A stretch of 64,000 bases of DNA, from the NCBI GenBank assembly GCA_022009855.1, contig CP091727.1, forward strand, positions 682,001 through 746,000. Direction: 5' to 3'. Below, one piece after another: positions 1 to 11,056 of the stretch (position 1 is the stretch's first letter; every line of letters begins with the position of its first letter). The position numbers and the translations under genes are program-made. Source of the DNA: Lentisphaeria bacterium (GTDB lineage: Bacteria > Verrucomicrobiota > Lentisphaeria > Victivallales > Victivallaceae). A model generated the notes under the pieces. That model did not search any database. It was given only the letters and a program-made list of their open reading frames with translations, and was not told the origin of the DNA.

Positions 1-2679
1 TCCGCTGCCGGCCGGAAAGTGGCACCACCTCGCCGCGCAGTGGAGCAACAGCGACGGCGTCCGGCTCTTCGTCGACGGGAAGTGCCTGCTCCATGATCCG
101 GCATGGAAATTTGCGCCGCTCGAGCAGAAAAACCTCAAGGAGCCGGATACCCGCATGGCGCTGCAGTTCTCCCTCGGCTACCCGGGAAAAATCAGCCGAA
201 ACCGATTCCAGAATCAGCAGGTACCGGGATTCAAGGGACGGATGGACCGCCTCCTGATCCGTAGCGAAGCATTTTACCATCAGAATTTTACCCCATCTCA
301 AACCGGGAATTTCGGCAAGAAATTCCGTGTTGCGTTCGATTTCGACCGCAGCTTCGACGGACGAGCCGGGGACGGCGACGCCCGGATCACCGGCACGGTG
401 ATCGCCGCGACACCGCGTATCGCCGATACGATGATCGTGGAATCGCACAATGGAGAAAAGCGGGAAATCCGGCTCCGTCCGGCGGAAAACTCCCGGCGCA
501 ACACGCCGGAAGCGGTCCTGCAGGCCAACAACTACCCCGTGCTCCCGGTCACCGCGGACTTCCGTCGGCTCCGCCGTACGGAACAAAAAACATTCCAGCT
601 TCAGCCGGGAGAAAGCGCCGAACTCACCCTTCCGCAACAGGTCTGGATGGACTCCGTCGAACTGGCGCTGCCGGAAGAAGCGGAGCCGCTGGTCCATCCG
701 ATCGTACTCAACGACGGGGAGGTCGATCCCCGTTCGTTCGCGGATATTGCGGAGAGCATGAATCTTGCGCACTGTCCGGAACGCGACCGCGCCGACCGGA
801 TCTTTCAGCTGCTGCTGCGATCGAGCGACTACTTCATGTCGCATCAAATCGGGTTTGACCCGGGCAGCGACCGGCCCCTCGAGGTGACCTATCAGGCGCT
901 GCACATGCTCAACGGGTACTGCGCCTTCGAATGCGGCCCCTGAACAATCTGGCGGCCAACCTCTTCTGCTGTTCCGGGAACATGCCCGCCACCCAGACCT
1001 TCGGTTACGCGCACAGCTTTGAACAGGTGTTCTACGACGGGAAACTGCACCTGTACGACCTCTCCGCCCAGAAGTTCTTCCCGTCGACCGACCGGGAATC
1101 GGCGGCATCGCTCCGGGAGCTGGAAACGGAGCTGCTGCCCTTCGGGCTGGTCACGCCGCCCCACTCGGCGGACCATTTCATCCGGCTGTTCCAGCGCACG
1201 TTCGCCGAACACGTGCCCTCGCTGCTGGGACGCAGTGCCTTCACGCTCCGCCCGGGGGAACGGTTCCGCATCTGGTTCTGCAACGACGGCGGGTACAATG
1301 ACCTGCAATCCGACAATGCGAAACGGAAACAGACAGCAGTCACCGACATGACCGGGGAGACCCACGCGGCCTCCCCGGTCTGGCAGGTCGACCGGATCTT
1401 CCCCCACTATTCCAACGCCTACCTCCACTTCGACGGGAAACCGCAGCGAAAAAATCCTGCCTTTTTTCCGCTGGAGCGACAAAGGATTCTCCTACCGGGT
1501 CGCTCTGCCCTACCCGATCATCTCCGGGCGATTCCGGGCGGAGCGGAACGGTCAACCGGTTCCGATGGAGCTCTCCACCGACCGCGGCCGCACCTGGCGC
1601 CCGGTAAAGAGCGACGCAGCCGGCAATGTGACGCTCGACTATGCAATCCGTGCCCGTTATGAATTCGAACTCCGGGTCAACGCATCCCCCGACGAGATCT
1701 CCGCATTCCACGCCGAAACCCGGGTGATGCTCAACAGTCGCCTGCTCACCGGCGTGCTCCGTCCCGGTCGGAACCGGCTCCGTCTCAAGGCGGACAGCGG
1801 CTCCCGCTGCCGCGTCACGCTGCAGTACCGGTGCGACACCGGTTCCTCGGAGCTCCGGGGCGGCGTCTGCTGGGGCGCCATCCGCGGCTGGGAACGACAG
1901 CTCGTTCTGCTCCCCCCCGGCCGGACGGAGAAGTTGCCGCTCTCCGGAATCGCGCCGGACGCGGTCATCCGCGCCACCCGGGACTCCACGCCGCGCGGTC
2001 AGGCGAGTTCCTGCAGCTCGAACTCGAACCGAAAACACCTCTTCCCTTCTTCGGCAATGTGACGCTCACCCTGCCCGACGGCAGCGAAACGTCGCTCACG
2101 GTCCTCGCCGCCCCGAATGCCCGCCTCGTCACCGCCGACACCGCCTTGCTGGAAAACGGCGCCCAGCTGGTTCCGGTCACTGCGACGCGTGGCAATCCCT
2201 GCGCCAGATTGGAAAAAGTCGGCGCCCGGGTGAAGTTCCGTTTCGCCCCGCTGCCCGCAGGAAATTATCTGGTCATGACGCTGCATCGAGTTCCGGCCGA
2301 ACGACAGCTTCCCAATACCGGTCGACCGCGGGTTGCCGAATTCGACCTGCTCCGACCCGACGGGAAACGAATCCCGGCCGGCTGGGGCATCAATCCGGCG
2401 CTCGATTTCTACAAGGCGAAGTACGGCAGCGGGATGAGCCGGTTCAAGTGGGATGGCCCGATCGAAGGGAAATACCCCTATCAGCAACTGCAGACACAGG
2501 CGCTGCCGGAGCTCGATTCCCTCGTGTTCGAGGCGAAGCAGTCCGCCGGAACCGAGCTCGCGGCAGTGCTGATCCTGCCCGCCCCCTCCCGCGAATTTCT
2601 GATCGAACTGCAGAAGACACTCTGCGGACTCAACTACGACCCGTGGCGAATCGCCGCCGGACAATCGGATACCAAGTGA
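1..2679 (+). CDS. Large secreted LamG / transglutaminase-like protein (5' partial, frameshifted)
   Basis: The frame is open at the window edge, so the start is missing. The first ~60 residues look like the end of a LamG (concanavalin-like) fold: WHHLAAQWS followed by GVRLFVDGK. Near 900-1080 a Cys (FECGPLNNLAANLF), a His (YAHSFEQVFYDGK) and an Asp (LHLYDLSAQKF) are spaced as in transglutaminase-like cysteine proteins; this is inference from motif order. The rest looks like beta-rich domains of unknown function. The frame changes near 930 (a CCCC run), 1465 (a T6 run) and 2000, so four reading-frame segments are needed for one protein ending at 2679. The beta-helix gene starts 8 bases downstream, which suggests one transcription unit. 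Family confidence is moderate and exact function is unknown. Confidence 0.5.
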
Positions 2680-2687
2680 GGAGAACC

Positions 2688-4969
2688 ATGAAACCGATAC
2701 TCGCAATCATCGCTCTTGCCATCACCGTCTGGAGCGCGGCGGCGGCCACTCTCGAACTCGTCCCCGGCTATCAGGTCTGCAGCGTCTATTACCGCGACTG
2801 TCAGGCCGCGAAAGCGGAGGAGTTCTCCGGGCGGCTTTTCTTCGCTCCGGCAGGAACCGAAACCTTCACCGAGGCCCTGCCGCTGATCTACGATCCCGTG
2901 CGGAAGGTCGCCCGCGGCAGCCTCCTCCTGCTGCGGGAGGACACCCCTACCGGCTGAAGCTGGAAATTTCCGACGCCGGGAAAAAGGAAACCGTGACACG
3001 TGAATTCCGCACCCGTACTACCCGGGTCCCGGTGGCGAAAACAATTCAGCTCGACGAAAAAACATCACTCCCCCTGATGGTGACCCAATCGGGTTCCCCA
3101 CAGGGCTATATCCGCTACACCGCAAAGCCGGGAACCGTCCTGTGCGGCGGCGAAAAAAGCGGATGACGCCATCCTGGTCAAGGGGGCATCGTACCTCATC
3201 TTCGACGGACTGACCGTCACCGGCGGGCGGCTCAATGCCTTCCGACTGGACCGCTGCAATGAGGTGCAGATCCTCAACTGCGAGATCTCCGGCTTCGGAC
3301 GCACCGGCGTACTCGATACCTCGCGGGGCGGTGTCTATTACGACAAACGGAAACGGGGCTGCAACTACGATTCCGGAATCCGGGTGGAGCGAAGCAGAAA
3401 CATCCTGATCGAACGCAACTACATCCACTCGCCCCGCGGCACCTCCAACCCGTGGTTCTACAGCCATCCCGCCGGACCGAACGCGGTGCTGGTCGGAGAC
3501 ACCGTCGCGCTCACGCTCCGCTACAACGACTTCATCGGCAGCGATCTGCACCGCTGGAACGATGCGGTCGAAGGCATACGCAACGGCTATCCGGACGGCG
3601 GACCACGGCGCGACGCCGAAATCACCGGAAACTACTTCGCCTTCGGCAACGACGACGGCATGGAGCTCGACGGAGGCCAGGAGAACACCCGCTTCTTTCT
3701 CAACCGCACCGAAGGCAACCTCTGCGGCATCAGCGCCGCCCCCTGCCTCATCGGTCCCTCGTGGATCTGGGGAAACCTCTTCTCCGGTCTCGACGGCGAT
3801 CAGTTCGGCTTTTCCAACTACGCGTTGAAAAACATGCACCGGGAAAGTAACTCCGGCCGTATCCACTACTTCCACAACACCATCGTCGGCCAGTGGGGCG
3901 GCACTTCCAATCAGGGAGTCAACCAGGCGGGGGACACCCTGAGCATCGTCACCCGCAATAACTGCTTCGCCACCGACAAACCCGCCTTCCTCAAAAGTCT
4001 TTTCCTCCATCCGGTGGACTGCGACGGGGACCTCTACCGCAACTCCGGAACGATTCCGAAGGAGCAGCAGCGCCACGGCATCGATGCCCGCCCCCACTTC
4101 GTCGCGCCGGAGCGGAATGACTTCCGCCTCGCATCCGATTCCCCGGGCCGCGGCAGGGCGCTCCCCCATTCCCGGGTTGACGGTGAAAGGAATGGATGCG
4201 GGAGCATATTTCCCCTTCGTCCAGCACGGCTTCCCGCATCGCCCGCTGCCGGTGCGCGTCAGCGCCGAGCGGCTCTCCTTCACCGCTTCGCGTGCGGGCG
4301 ACTGGCCGACACGGACAATTCAGCTTGCGGCGACCGATCCGAAGTTCCGCGGCCGCTTCACCGTCCGCAGCGGTAATGACGCCTTCTTCCACGTGACGCC
4401 GGAATCGGGGAAACTTGACGGGACAACGCCGCTTTCGCTCTCCGTCGCAATCCGGCCGGAAAAAGATCACTTCCGCCCGGAAGAATCTCGGCGCCTTCAC
4501 CATCCGTTTCGCCGACGGACTCTCCCGGCCGGTCTCGGTCTGCGCCGATTCGACCCGCGTCCGCGCTCTGCTCAAACACAACCGCCGGAATGTGATTCCC
4601 GGTACGGTGACCCCGGAGGGAGACGGAAAATTCGCGCTGAATTTCCAGTTGGGAAAACCGGGCAGATACTTTCTCTTCGTCCGGAGCGACGCTCCCAATC
4701 CCGGCGAATTCTCCGTCTCGCTGGATGGGAAAACGGTTCCGAGCGGAATCAATGCCCGGCTTCAGCGGCGCACCGCAACCGGTCCACGCTGGATGTCGCC
4801 GATTCTCGCCCTGACGCCGAAGAAGACCAACCGACCGGCAGAACTGGCGGCAGGCAATCACACGATCCGAATCGCCCCGCGCAACGCGCAAGTCGGGAAA
4901 TGGCAGATCGAAGCCTGCGCCCTGGCGGCCACTCCGGAAGAGCTTCTGCTCGCTCCGGAAATGCCGTAA
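2688..4969 (+). CDS. Secreted right-handed parallel beta-helix protein (frameshifted)
   Basis: The start ATG at 2688 follows a GAGGAG ribosome site and encodes a signal peptide (MKPILAIIALAITVWSAAAA). Downstream are strand-rich repeats with Asn ladders, such as NCEISGFGR, RNYIHSP, LRYNDFIGSDLHRWNDA, ITGNYFAFGNDDGMELDGGQ and FHNTIVGQWGG. These are typical of pectate-lyase-like right-handed beta-helix proteins that cut or bind acidic polysaccharides outside the cell. A DSPGRG...IPG..DAGAYF stretch closes the helix, and ~250 residues of beta-sandwich-like sequence follow to 4969. The frame changes near 2951, 3163 (A6), 4145 (C5) and 4480, so no single ORF covers it. No catalytic residue assignment can be made safely; substrate unknown. 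Confidence 0.6.
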
Positions 4970-4977
4970 CCGCCTGC

Positions 4978-5004
4978 CGGAGGAGGAAAACAAATCCTCC
5001 TCCG
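4978..5004 (+). terminator. Hairpin after the beta-helix gene
   Basis: A perfect 10-bp stem CGGAGGAGGA / TCCTCCTCCG with a 7-base A-rich loop starts 9 bases after the stop at 4969. There is only a weak T tract, so termination is likely but not certain. Confidence 0.5.
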
Positions 5005-5506
5005 ATGCGCTTTCCCTCGCACGCGAAACAGCAATTTCCTCCTGAAACCGTGCCGCCTCTCTTCGGTACATAGAAAAAATGCCGAAACATCTATCCCCGA
5101 AGCAGCAGAAACCTGCCATCCTGATTCTGGCGGAAATTGACAGAACAAAATCCTCGTCGGGATGAATTCGCCCTACGACATCGAAGTACTATCCGGAGCA
5201 GAAAACGTGATCTGCTCCTGTGGAGCAGTCGCTTCCCTGCAGGAAGCCGTGGTCAAAATAATGACCGGGCGGTTGAAGGAAAATACGACCCCACCGGTGA
5301 CAATCTGACCGGAGAAAGAACAACACTACAAAAAGAAGACACCCCTGTCTTGTGGCAACTGAAGCTTTGGAATACCGGGTGCAGGAGGCTGGAGAATATC
5401 TCCAGAGAGGCAACAACGCAAAGCACAAAGATACTGCGGACAAAATCTGCCCCTCGTTCCATTTTGTTGCGATTTTTCGGAATTTCATTTGCTTTTTTAT
5501 CATCAT
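5005..5506. other. Gene-free interval upstream of AraC gene
   Basis: About 500 bases with lower coding character than the surroundings. Short ORFs are present on both strands (for example 5137-5538), but they have no ribosome site and no recognisable motif. The stretch probably holds the promoter of the AraC gene. The part just before 5507 is T-rich (TTTTTTAT), but I could not fix a -35/-10 pair. Confidence 0.4.
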
Positions 5507-6404
5507 ATGATACTTTTTATTATGAAATTCCATTTTGAAAAGATTCTGCCCGGTCCGGGCGAGTCATTCGTGACCGAGGAGATGATCGCACCGACGCTCG
5601 ATTGCGTCTACCACATCCACCCGGAATGCGAACTTACCTGGATCGAATCCGGCTTCGGCAGCCGCTTCATCGGCGACTCGATCGAACCATTTCAGGCGGG
5701 CGACCTCGTCCTCATCGGCGGTCTGGTGCCACACCACTATCTGACACTCGAATCCGACAGCACCGGTCCGGAGTGGAGCAAAACCCGCGTCGTCAAATTC
5801 GCCCCCGCCTTCTGCGGAAGAACATTTCTAGAACTCCCTGAATTCGAAGCAGTCTCTCAAATGCTGCAGGAGGCGGAACGCGGCCTCCATTTCCCCGAAG
5901 AGAGTGCCGCAGAGGCCGTTCCGCTCCTTCAGAAACTCTTCCGCGAGAACGGAGCCCGGCGGCTGCTCGCACTGCTCGAACTGCTCGAACTGCTCTCGCG
6001 CCTCCCCCCGCCGCACCCTCTCCGGCTCCGCCATCAGACCGGAGGCGGCACCCGATGAACGGCTCAACCGGGTACTGCGGCTGATCCACCGCCGCCTCGC
6101 CCTGGGGCGACCGATCCCGCTGGCGGAGGCCGCCGCCGAAGCCTGCCTCACCCCGACCGCATTCAGCCGTTACTTCCGCCGCGCCACCCGCAAACGCTTC
6201 ATCGACTACGTGACGGAACTCAAACTCAGCCGCGCCGCGGGAGAGCTCGCGCGCAGCGACCGACCGATCGTCGAAATCGCTTTCGAATCAGGATTTTACA
6301 ACCTGTCGAATTTCAATCGACAGTTCCAGAACAGTCGAAAAATGACTCCGCGCGCCTACCGGAACAGTTTCCGCAGAATCGACCTTCAACATGCCGCTCC
6401 CTGA
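5507..6404 (+). CDS. AraC-family transcriptional regulator (frameshifted)
   Basis: The N-terminal ~150 residues form a cupin-type sensor (HIHPECELTWIESGFGSRFIGD, GDLVLIGGLVPHHY), the usual sugar-sensing arm of AraC regulators. The C-terminal ~100 residues carry the double helix-turn-helix: AAAEACLTPTAFSRYFRRAT and IVEIAFESGFYNLSNFNRQF, ending MTPRAYR. The frame changes at a C6 run near 6007, between the two domains. The start may be ATG 5507 or ATG 5522, and neither has a clear ribosome site. It lies directly upstream of, and in the same direction as, the lyxose isomerase operon, which is its most likely target. Confidence 0.8.
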
Positions 6405-6522
6405 ATCAGGCATGGCAAAAAAGTATCGGAAGTCGCCAAGAAACGAAAAGATTTTCCCCGGAAATCCGCTATACTATACATAGAACATTCTCACTGCAAC
6501 GCGGAAAACGGGAGGAAGATCC

Positions 6523-7224
6523 ATGAAACGTTCCGAAATCAACCGGCATCTTGCCGAAGGGATGGCGTTCTTCGAAGCGATGCACTTTCCGCTGCCCCCC
6601 TACGCAACCTTCTCCGTCGCCGACTGGGAGCGCGAAGCCGAAGCCGCACGCGAAATCTTCGACCTGAAACTGGGCTGGGACGTCACCGCGTTCGGCGGCG
6701 ACGACTTCCTGAAAACCGGCCTCCTGCTCTTCACCCTCCGCAACGGCATTGCCGGCTCGGAACGCTATCCGAAGCCTTATGCCGAAAAGATCATGATGGT
6801 CCGCGAAAATCAGGTCACCCCGCGCCACTTCCACTGGCATAAACGCGAAGACATCATCAACCGCGGCGGCGGCAATCTGGTCATCGAACTCTTTCACGCC
6901 GACCCGGCGGAAAACCGGCTCTGCAACGGAAGTTTCTCCATCAGCGTCAACGGATTCCGCCGCACTCTCGACTCCGGCGACAGGGTGATCCTCAAACCGG
7001 GCGACAGCATCTGTCTCGAACCGATCCACGCCCATCGATTCTACGGAGAACCGGGCAGAGGAAACGTCCTCGCCGGAGAGGTTTCCATGGTCAATGACGA
7101 CAGCAACGACAACTGTTTCCTCGATGATGTGATCCGGTTCGACCCGGTCGAAGAGGACGAACCGCCCTTCCCGCTGCCCGCCGCCGACTACGAAACCTTT
7201 GTGAAAGGAGCGCGCCATGCGTAA
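6523..7224 (+). CDS. D-lyxose ketol-isomerase family protein
   Basis: This is an intact 233-residue protein of the D-lyxose/D-mannose isomerase cupin family. The metal-binding stretch is visible as TPRHFHWHKREDIINRGGG (two His and a Glu or Asp in family positions), with a second ligand region at CLEPIHAHRFYGEPG. The family interconverts D-lyxose and D-xylulose, and often D-mannose and D-fructose, in the cytoplasm. A GGGAGGAAG ribosome site precedes the ATG at 6523, and TATACT at 6470 is a plausible -10 box. The gene overlaps the following kinase gene by 8 bases, so the two are co-translated. Exact sugar specificity cannot be read from sequence. Confidence 0.85.
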   Translation: MKRSEINRHLAEGMAFFEAMHFPLPPYATFSVADWEREAEAAREIFDLKLGWDVTAFGGDDFLKTGLLLFTLRNGIAGSERYPKPYAEKIMMVRENQVTPRHFHWHKREDIINRGGGNLVIELFHADPAENRLCNGSFSISVNGFRRTLDSGDRVILKPGDSICLEPIHAHRFYGEPGRGNVLAGEVSMVNDDSNDNCFLDDVIRFDPVEEDEPPFPLPAADYETFVKGARHA

Positions 7225-8237
7225 CGGCATCCTCGCAGCAGGAAACTGGATCATCGACAAAGTCAAGACCATCGACCGCTGGCCGGGCGAAGGCAACCTC
7301 TGCAACATCGTCGAGGAGACCCGTGCGCCGGGCGGCGGCCCCTGCAACCTCCTCTTCGACCTCGCCGCAATCGATCCCGGCCTGCCGCTCTACGCCGCCG
7401 GAAGAGTCGGCGACGACGACGACGGCAGCTTCCTCCTCGAAGAGCTCCGACGGCGCCGCATCGACAGCCGGTGGATGATCCGCAGCCACTCCGCCGCGAC
7501 CGCCTACACCGACGTGATGTCGGGCGCAGGACGGCGGACCTTCTTCCACTGCCGCGGCGCCAATGCGGAATTCAACCCGGCGGACCTCGACGGCGTCGAC
7601 ACCCCCGCCCGCTTCTTCTACCTCGGCTACCTGCTGCTGCTGGATTCCCTCGACTCGGACGATCCGGAGTACGGCACCGCCGGCGGCAGACTGCTGGCCC
7701 GGATGGGCGATGCCGGATACCGGACCGTCGTCGATTTCGTTTCGGAAGCGCCGGAGAAGTTCCGCCGTATCATCCCCCCAGCCCTGCCATGGACCGACAT
7801 CCTGATCATCAACGAGATCGAAGCCGCGCACTGCCTCGGGCGGGAGCTGCGCCGCGCCGACGGTTCCCTCGACTGGGCAGGACTGGTTCCGGCGGCGGAA
7901 GGACTTCTCGCAGCCGGAGTCCGCCACCTGGCAGTGATCCACTTTCCGGAAGGCGCGCTGGCGCTGAAGCGGGGGAATCCCCGGTTTACGCCCCTCCTGC
8001 CGGATGGAACGAGCCGAAATCATCGGTTCCACCGGCGCCGGTGACGCATTCGCCGCCGGAGTGCTCTACGGCCTGCATGAAGATCTTCCTCTGCACGAGG
8101 CTCTCGAACTCGGCTCCGCGTCGAGCCGGTTCAATCTGCTCTCTCCGACGGCCAGCGACGGGGCGGTATCGCTGGAAACCATGCGCAACTATTTGAAAGA
8201 GTGCGAATTCACACCTGTCCCGGAGATATTTCGATGA
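7217..8237 (+). CDS. PfkB-family carbohydrate kinase (frameshifted)
   Basis: A ribokinase/fructokinase-type sugar kinase of ~339 residues. The N-terminus has APGGGPCNLLFDLAAI and AAGRVGDDDDGSFLLEEL, the sugar-binding and lid region of PfkB kinases. The C-terminus has the catalytic GAGD motif in STGAGDAFAAGVLYGLHE. The frame changes near 7990-8003, just before the catalytic motif, so the ORF is split in two. The gene overlaps the isomerase upstream and shares ATGA with the dehydrogenase downstream. It probably phosphorylates the ketose made by the isomerase, which is inferred from context. Confidence 0.8.
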
Positions 8238-9343
8238 GCAAAAAGATCTTCCTCGGAATCGGCGCCGGACCGATTCAGACCGGCATCTTCGTCGCCGGAG
8301 CCGCGGCTGGCGGATTCGAGCGGATCGTTCTCGCCGACGTCGATACCGCGCTGGTGGAAGCTCTGCGCCGTTATCGGAGCATCACCGTCAACACCGCCGG
8401 AACCAATGCCGTGCGTTCCGACCAATATGCGCCGGTGGAGATCTACAACCCCGACCAGGCGGCCGATCTCGCCGTACTGATCGAAACCGCCTCGCAGGCG
8501 GAAGTGATCAACACCGCACTGCCGGCAACCAGATTCTACCGCTGCTGCGCCCCGTGGCTGCGGGAAGGGTTTGAACGCAATCCCGCCGCGCACCGGCTGG
8601 TCTACACGTCGGAAAACAGCACGACGGCGGCGGCAGAGCTGGCGGAGGCGATCGGCAAATCCTTCCCCGCCACCAGCTTTCTCGACACGGTCATCGGCAA
8701 GATGAGCAAGGTGTTCGACGCGCAGGAGAACACGCTTCCGCCGCTGGTGCCGGGATTCCGGCGCGGCCATCTGGTCGAAGAGTTCAACACCATCTACACC
8801 TCGGACGCTCCGGGAGCGGCCGAATGCGGCATTGCCGGGCTCCATCCCCGCAGGAATCTGATTCCCTTCGAAGAGGCGAAACTCTACGGCCACAACGCCT
8901 CCCATCTGGTGCTGGCACTGCTGGCCCGGCAGCAGGGCTGCCGTTACATGTCCGAAGCGGCGAACTGTCCTGAACTGCTGGAGACAACCCGCCGCGTTCT
9001 GGTCGAGGAGTGTGGACTCGCCCTGCAGCGAAAATTCGCCGGATGCGATCCCTTCTTCGAAACGGCCGAATATACCCGCTGGGCGGAGACACTGATCCGC
9101 CGCATGGTTTCACCGCTGCTGAACGACGAGGTCACCCGGGTGAGCCGCGACCTTGCCCGCAAACTCGGCTGGCAGGACCGGCTGATCGGGGCCATCCGTC
9201 TCTGCATCGATACCGGCACCCCCTGCCCGACGCTGATGCGGATGGCGGCGCTGGCGGCCCGGTTCCGCGCCCTGGACGAACTGCAGACGGAATGGCCGCC
9301 CGAAGGAGCGGAACTCGCGCAGAAGCTCGGTCGGGAAGCCTGA
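8234..9343 (+). CDS. Mannitol-dehydrogenase-family polyol-phosphate dehydrogenase
   Basis: This intact protein of 369 residues starts at the ATGA overlap with the kinase. The N-terminal Rossmann fold has GIGAGPIQTGIFVAGAA, followed by the acidic end of strand 2 (IVLADVD). A helical C-terminal domain contains KLYGHNASHLVLALLA, which matches the substrate-binding Asn/His helix of the mannitol-1-phosphate 5-dehydrogenase group. The predicted role is NAD(P)-linked oxidation or reduction of a polyol or polyol phosphate. Together with the isomerase and kinase it gives a short pathway for a pentose, hexose or polyol. The substrate is not certain. Confidence 0.7.
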   Translation: MSKKIFLGIGAGPIQTGIFVAGAAAGGFERIVLADVDTALVEALRRYRSITVNTAGTNAVRSDQYAPVEIYNPDQAADLAVLIETASQAEVINTALPATRFYRCCAPWLREGFERNPAAHRLVYTSENSTTAAAELAEAIGKSFPATSFLDTVIGKMSKVFDAQENTLPPLVPGFRRGHLVEEFNTIYTSDAPGAAECGIAGLHPRRNLIPFEEAKLYGHNASHLVLALLARQQGCRYMSEAANCPELLETTRRVLVEECGLALQRKFAGCDPFFETAEYTRWAETLIRRMVSPLLNDEVTRVSRDLARKLGWQDRLIGAIRLCIDTGTPCPTLMRMAALAARFRALDELQTEWPPEGAELAQKLGREA

Positions 9344-9544
9344 CAGAACCGCCGCCGGCAGGAGCCTCCGCTCCCCCGAAGCTCCTGACTGGTGGCTCAT
9401 GGATGGCTTGAAAATGCGACAAACCCAACCGCCGGCGGAATAAAAATTACAGAAGCGTGAATCCTGAATTGGCTGTTCCGGATATCTTTCTGCATTTCAG
9501 CTCCCCGCAATGACCGCTGTTCCGGCGCGGCGCGATGCCGGCGC

Positions 9545-10432
9545 TCAGTTGATGAGCCGCACCGGATAACGCCCAAGGAATTCCGCCGCTGAAAATTCCG
9601 GCGTTTCCGGATGCGGCATCGTATCCAGTCTGCCGACGGCGGCGTATTTGCTTCTGGCGAAATCGTGGCAGCTCAGCAAACGGACCGGAACCGGCGCGCT
9701 TCGCAATGAACCGAGGAGTTCCCCCGCCTTCCGGAGATCGTCTTCAGTATCGTTCCAGCCGGTCATGAGCGGCATTCTGATCTCTAACGGAACGCCGCAT
9801 TCATCAAGTCTGCGCAGATTTTCCAAAATCAGGCGATTGTCGCTTCCGGTGCACTTCCGGTGCACTTCGGAATCGGCCGCCTTGAGGTCGAAGAGGACCA
9901 AATCCGTCCATGGCAGAACCAGTTCGAAGTTCGACCACGGCACATTGCCGCAACTGTCCAGCGCGGTATGGACCCCCGCCTCGTGAAGCCGGCGGAAGAG
10001 CGCGGCGCAGAACTCCGGCTGAAGCAGAGGTTCCCCGCCGGAAATCGTGACCCCGCCGCCGGAGTTTTCGTAAAACATCCGGTCGGCCGTCAGCATGCGG
10101 AACGCTTCCTCCACGGAAATCTTCTCCCCGTAGATCCGCAGTGCCCCCGCCGGACACCGCTTTACGCATTCGCCGCAGACCGTACAGCCGTTCCGGTCAA
10201 TGGCGTGAACCCCGTTCCGCAGAATGTGCCGGCGGCAGACTGCCGCGCACCTGCCGCAGAAAACACATTTCGAAGCGAAGAATGCCAGTTCCGGCTTGCG
10301 GCTGATCGTTTCAGGATTGTGACACCAGACGCAGCGAAGAGAGCACCCCTTGAGAAAAAGCGTCGTCCGGATGCCGGGCCCGTCGTGGACGGCAAACGGC
10401 TTGACATCGGCAAAGAATCCTTCTGGTTTCAT
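9545..10432 (-). CDS. Glycyl radical enzyme activating protein (radical SAM)
   Basis: An intact 295-residue activase. Near residue 30 the radical-SAM cluster motif CX3CX2C is seen in GCSLRCVWCHNPET. An inserted ferredoxin-like domain follows, with two 4Fe-4S sets (CVFCGRCAAVC and CTVCGECVKRCPAG). SGGEPLLQPEF is the SAM-binding GGE motif. This architecture belongs to activases of GRE eliminases rather than the shorter PflA. The ATG lies 2 bases after the GRE stop codon, so the two were translationally coupled. The partner GRE is interrupted by an IS element, so the activase may now lack a substrate. Confidence 0.93.
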   Translation of the reverse strand: MKPEGFFADVKPFAVHDGPGIRTTLFLKGCSLRCVWCHNPETISRKPELAFFASKCVFCGRCAAVCRRHILRNGVHAIDRNGCTVCGECVKRCPAGALRIYGEKISVEEAFRMLTADRMFYENSGGGVTISGGEPLLQPEFCAALFRRLHEAGVHTALDSCGNVPWSNFELVLPWTDLVLFDLKAADSEVHRKCTGSDNRLILENLRRLDECGVPLEIRMPLMTGWNDTEDDLRKAGELLGSLRSAPVPVRLLSCHDFARSKYAAVGRLDTMPHPETPEFSAAEFLGRYPVRLIN

Positions 10433-10434
10433 TC

Positions 10435-11052
10435 TTACGCACCTATTTCATTTGCTTCAGCCTGAATGAGGTAACTATCCTGCTCCTGTCGGCTGAGATT
10501 GTTCCAGAGGACATTCCACCCGCAGACCCGGACCTGCAGATCGCCGTATTGTTCCGGATGCTTCTGCGCTTTTTTCAGCAACTCCGTGTTGAAAATATTG
10601 AAGTGGATCGCATGGCCGCCGCGGAGAATATAGGTCATCAGCAGCGCACGCATGGCCACAAGCCCGTCTTCACCGGTCACCGCCGAGGGCGCCAGCATGA
10701 CGTCGAGCGGGAAATCCGCCATAAAATGCGTGGGATCCAGCTTCAGAACCGAGCGGATCATCGCCGTAACGCCGTTCCGGTTGCTGCCGGGCTGAACCGA
10801 GACGTTTTTGGAGAACTCCTCCCCCTTCCGACGTCCATCCGCCGTGGCGGGAAAATTTCTGCCCCAGTGCAGAAAGAGGTCCGCCGCATGGAGTGCCGTG
10901 GTGAAAAATCCGCCGCGACAATTCTTTTTTCCGTTGATCCGGGAAGCGGCGGTTTCGATCAGCTGCCGCATGAGACTGTCCGGAACTTCACGGTCGTTGC
11001 CGAACTTATCCGGATCGTTCCGGATTTGCAGCAGCAGCTCTTCATATCCTTC
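10435..11052 (-). pseudogene. Glycyl radical enzyme, C-terminal part (separated by IS110 insertion)
   Basis: This encodes the last 205 residues of a PFL-like GRE, beginning EGYEELLLQIRNDPDKFGN. It ends with the glycyl-radical loop RVCGWNVLWNNLSRQEQD, where the Gly in V-C-G-W is the radical site. The reading frame stays open into the IS sequence up to 11163, so a fusion polypeptide with IS-encoded N-terminal residues is possible but would lack the active-site Cys. Its N-terminal counterpart lies at 12755-14296. Joining the two at the shared CATG gives one uninterrupted frame. Confidence 0.88.
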
Positions 11053-11056
11053 CATG

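Noticed and set aside
2951..2960. In-frame TGA read as selenocysteine or tryptophan in the beta-helix gene
   Set aside because: The coding sense continues in another frame, not past the TGA in the same frame, and other genes use TGA as a normal stop.
5137..5538. 133-residue ORF before the AraC gene
   Set aside because: No ribosome site or protein-like motif; it overlaps the AraC start and is read as chance.
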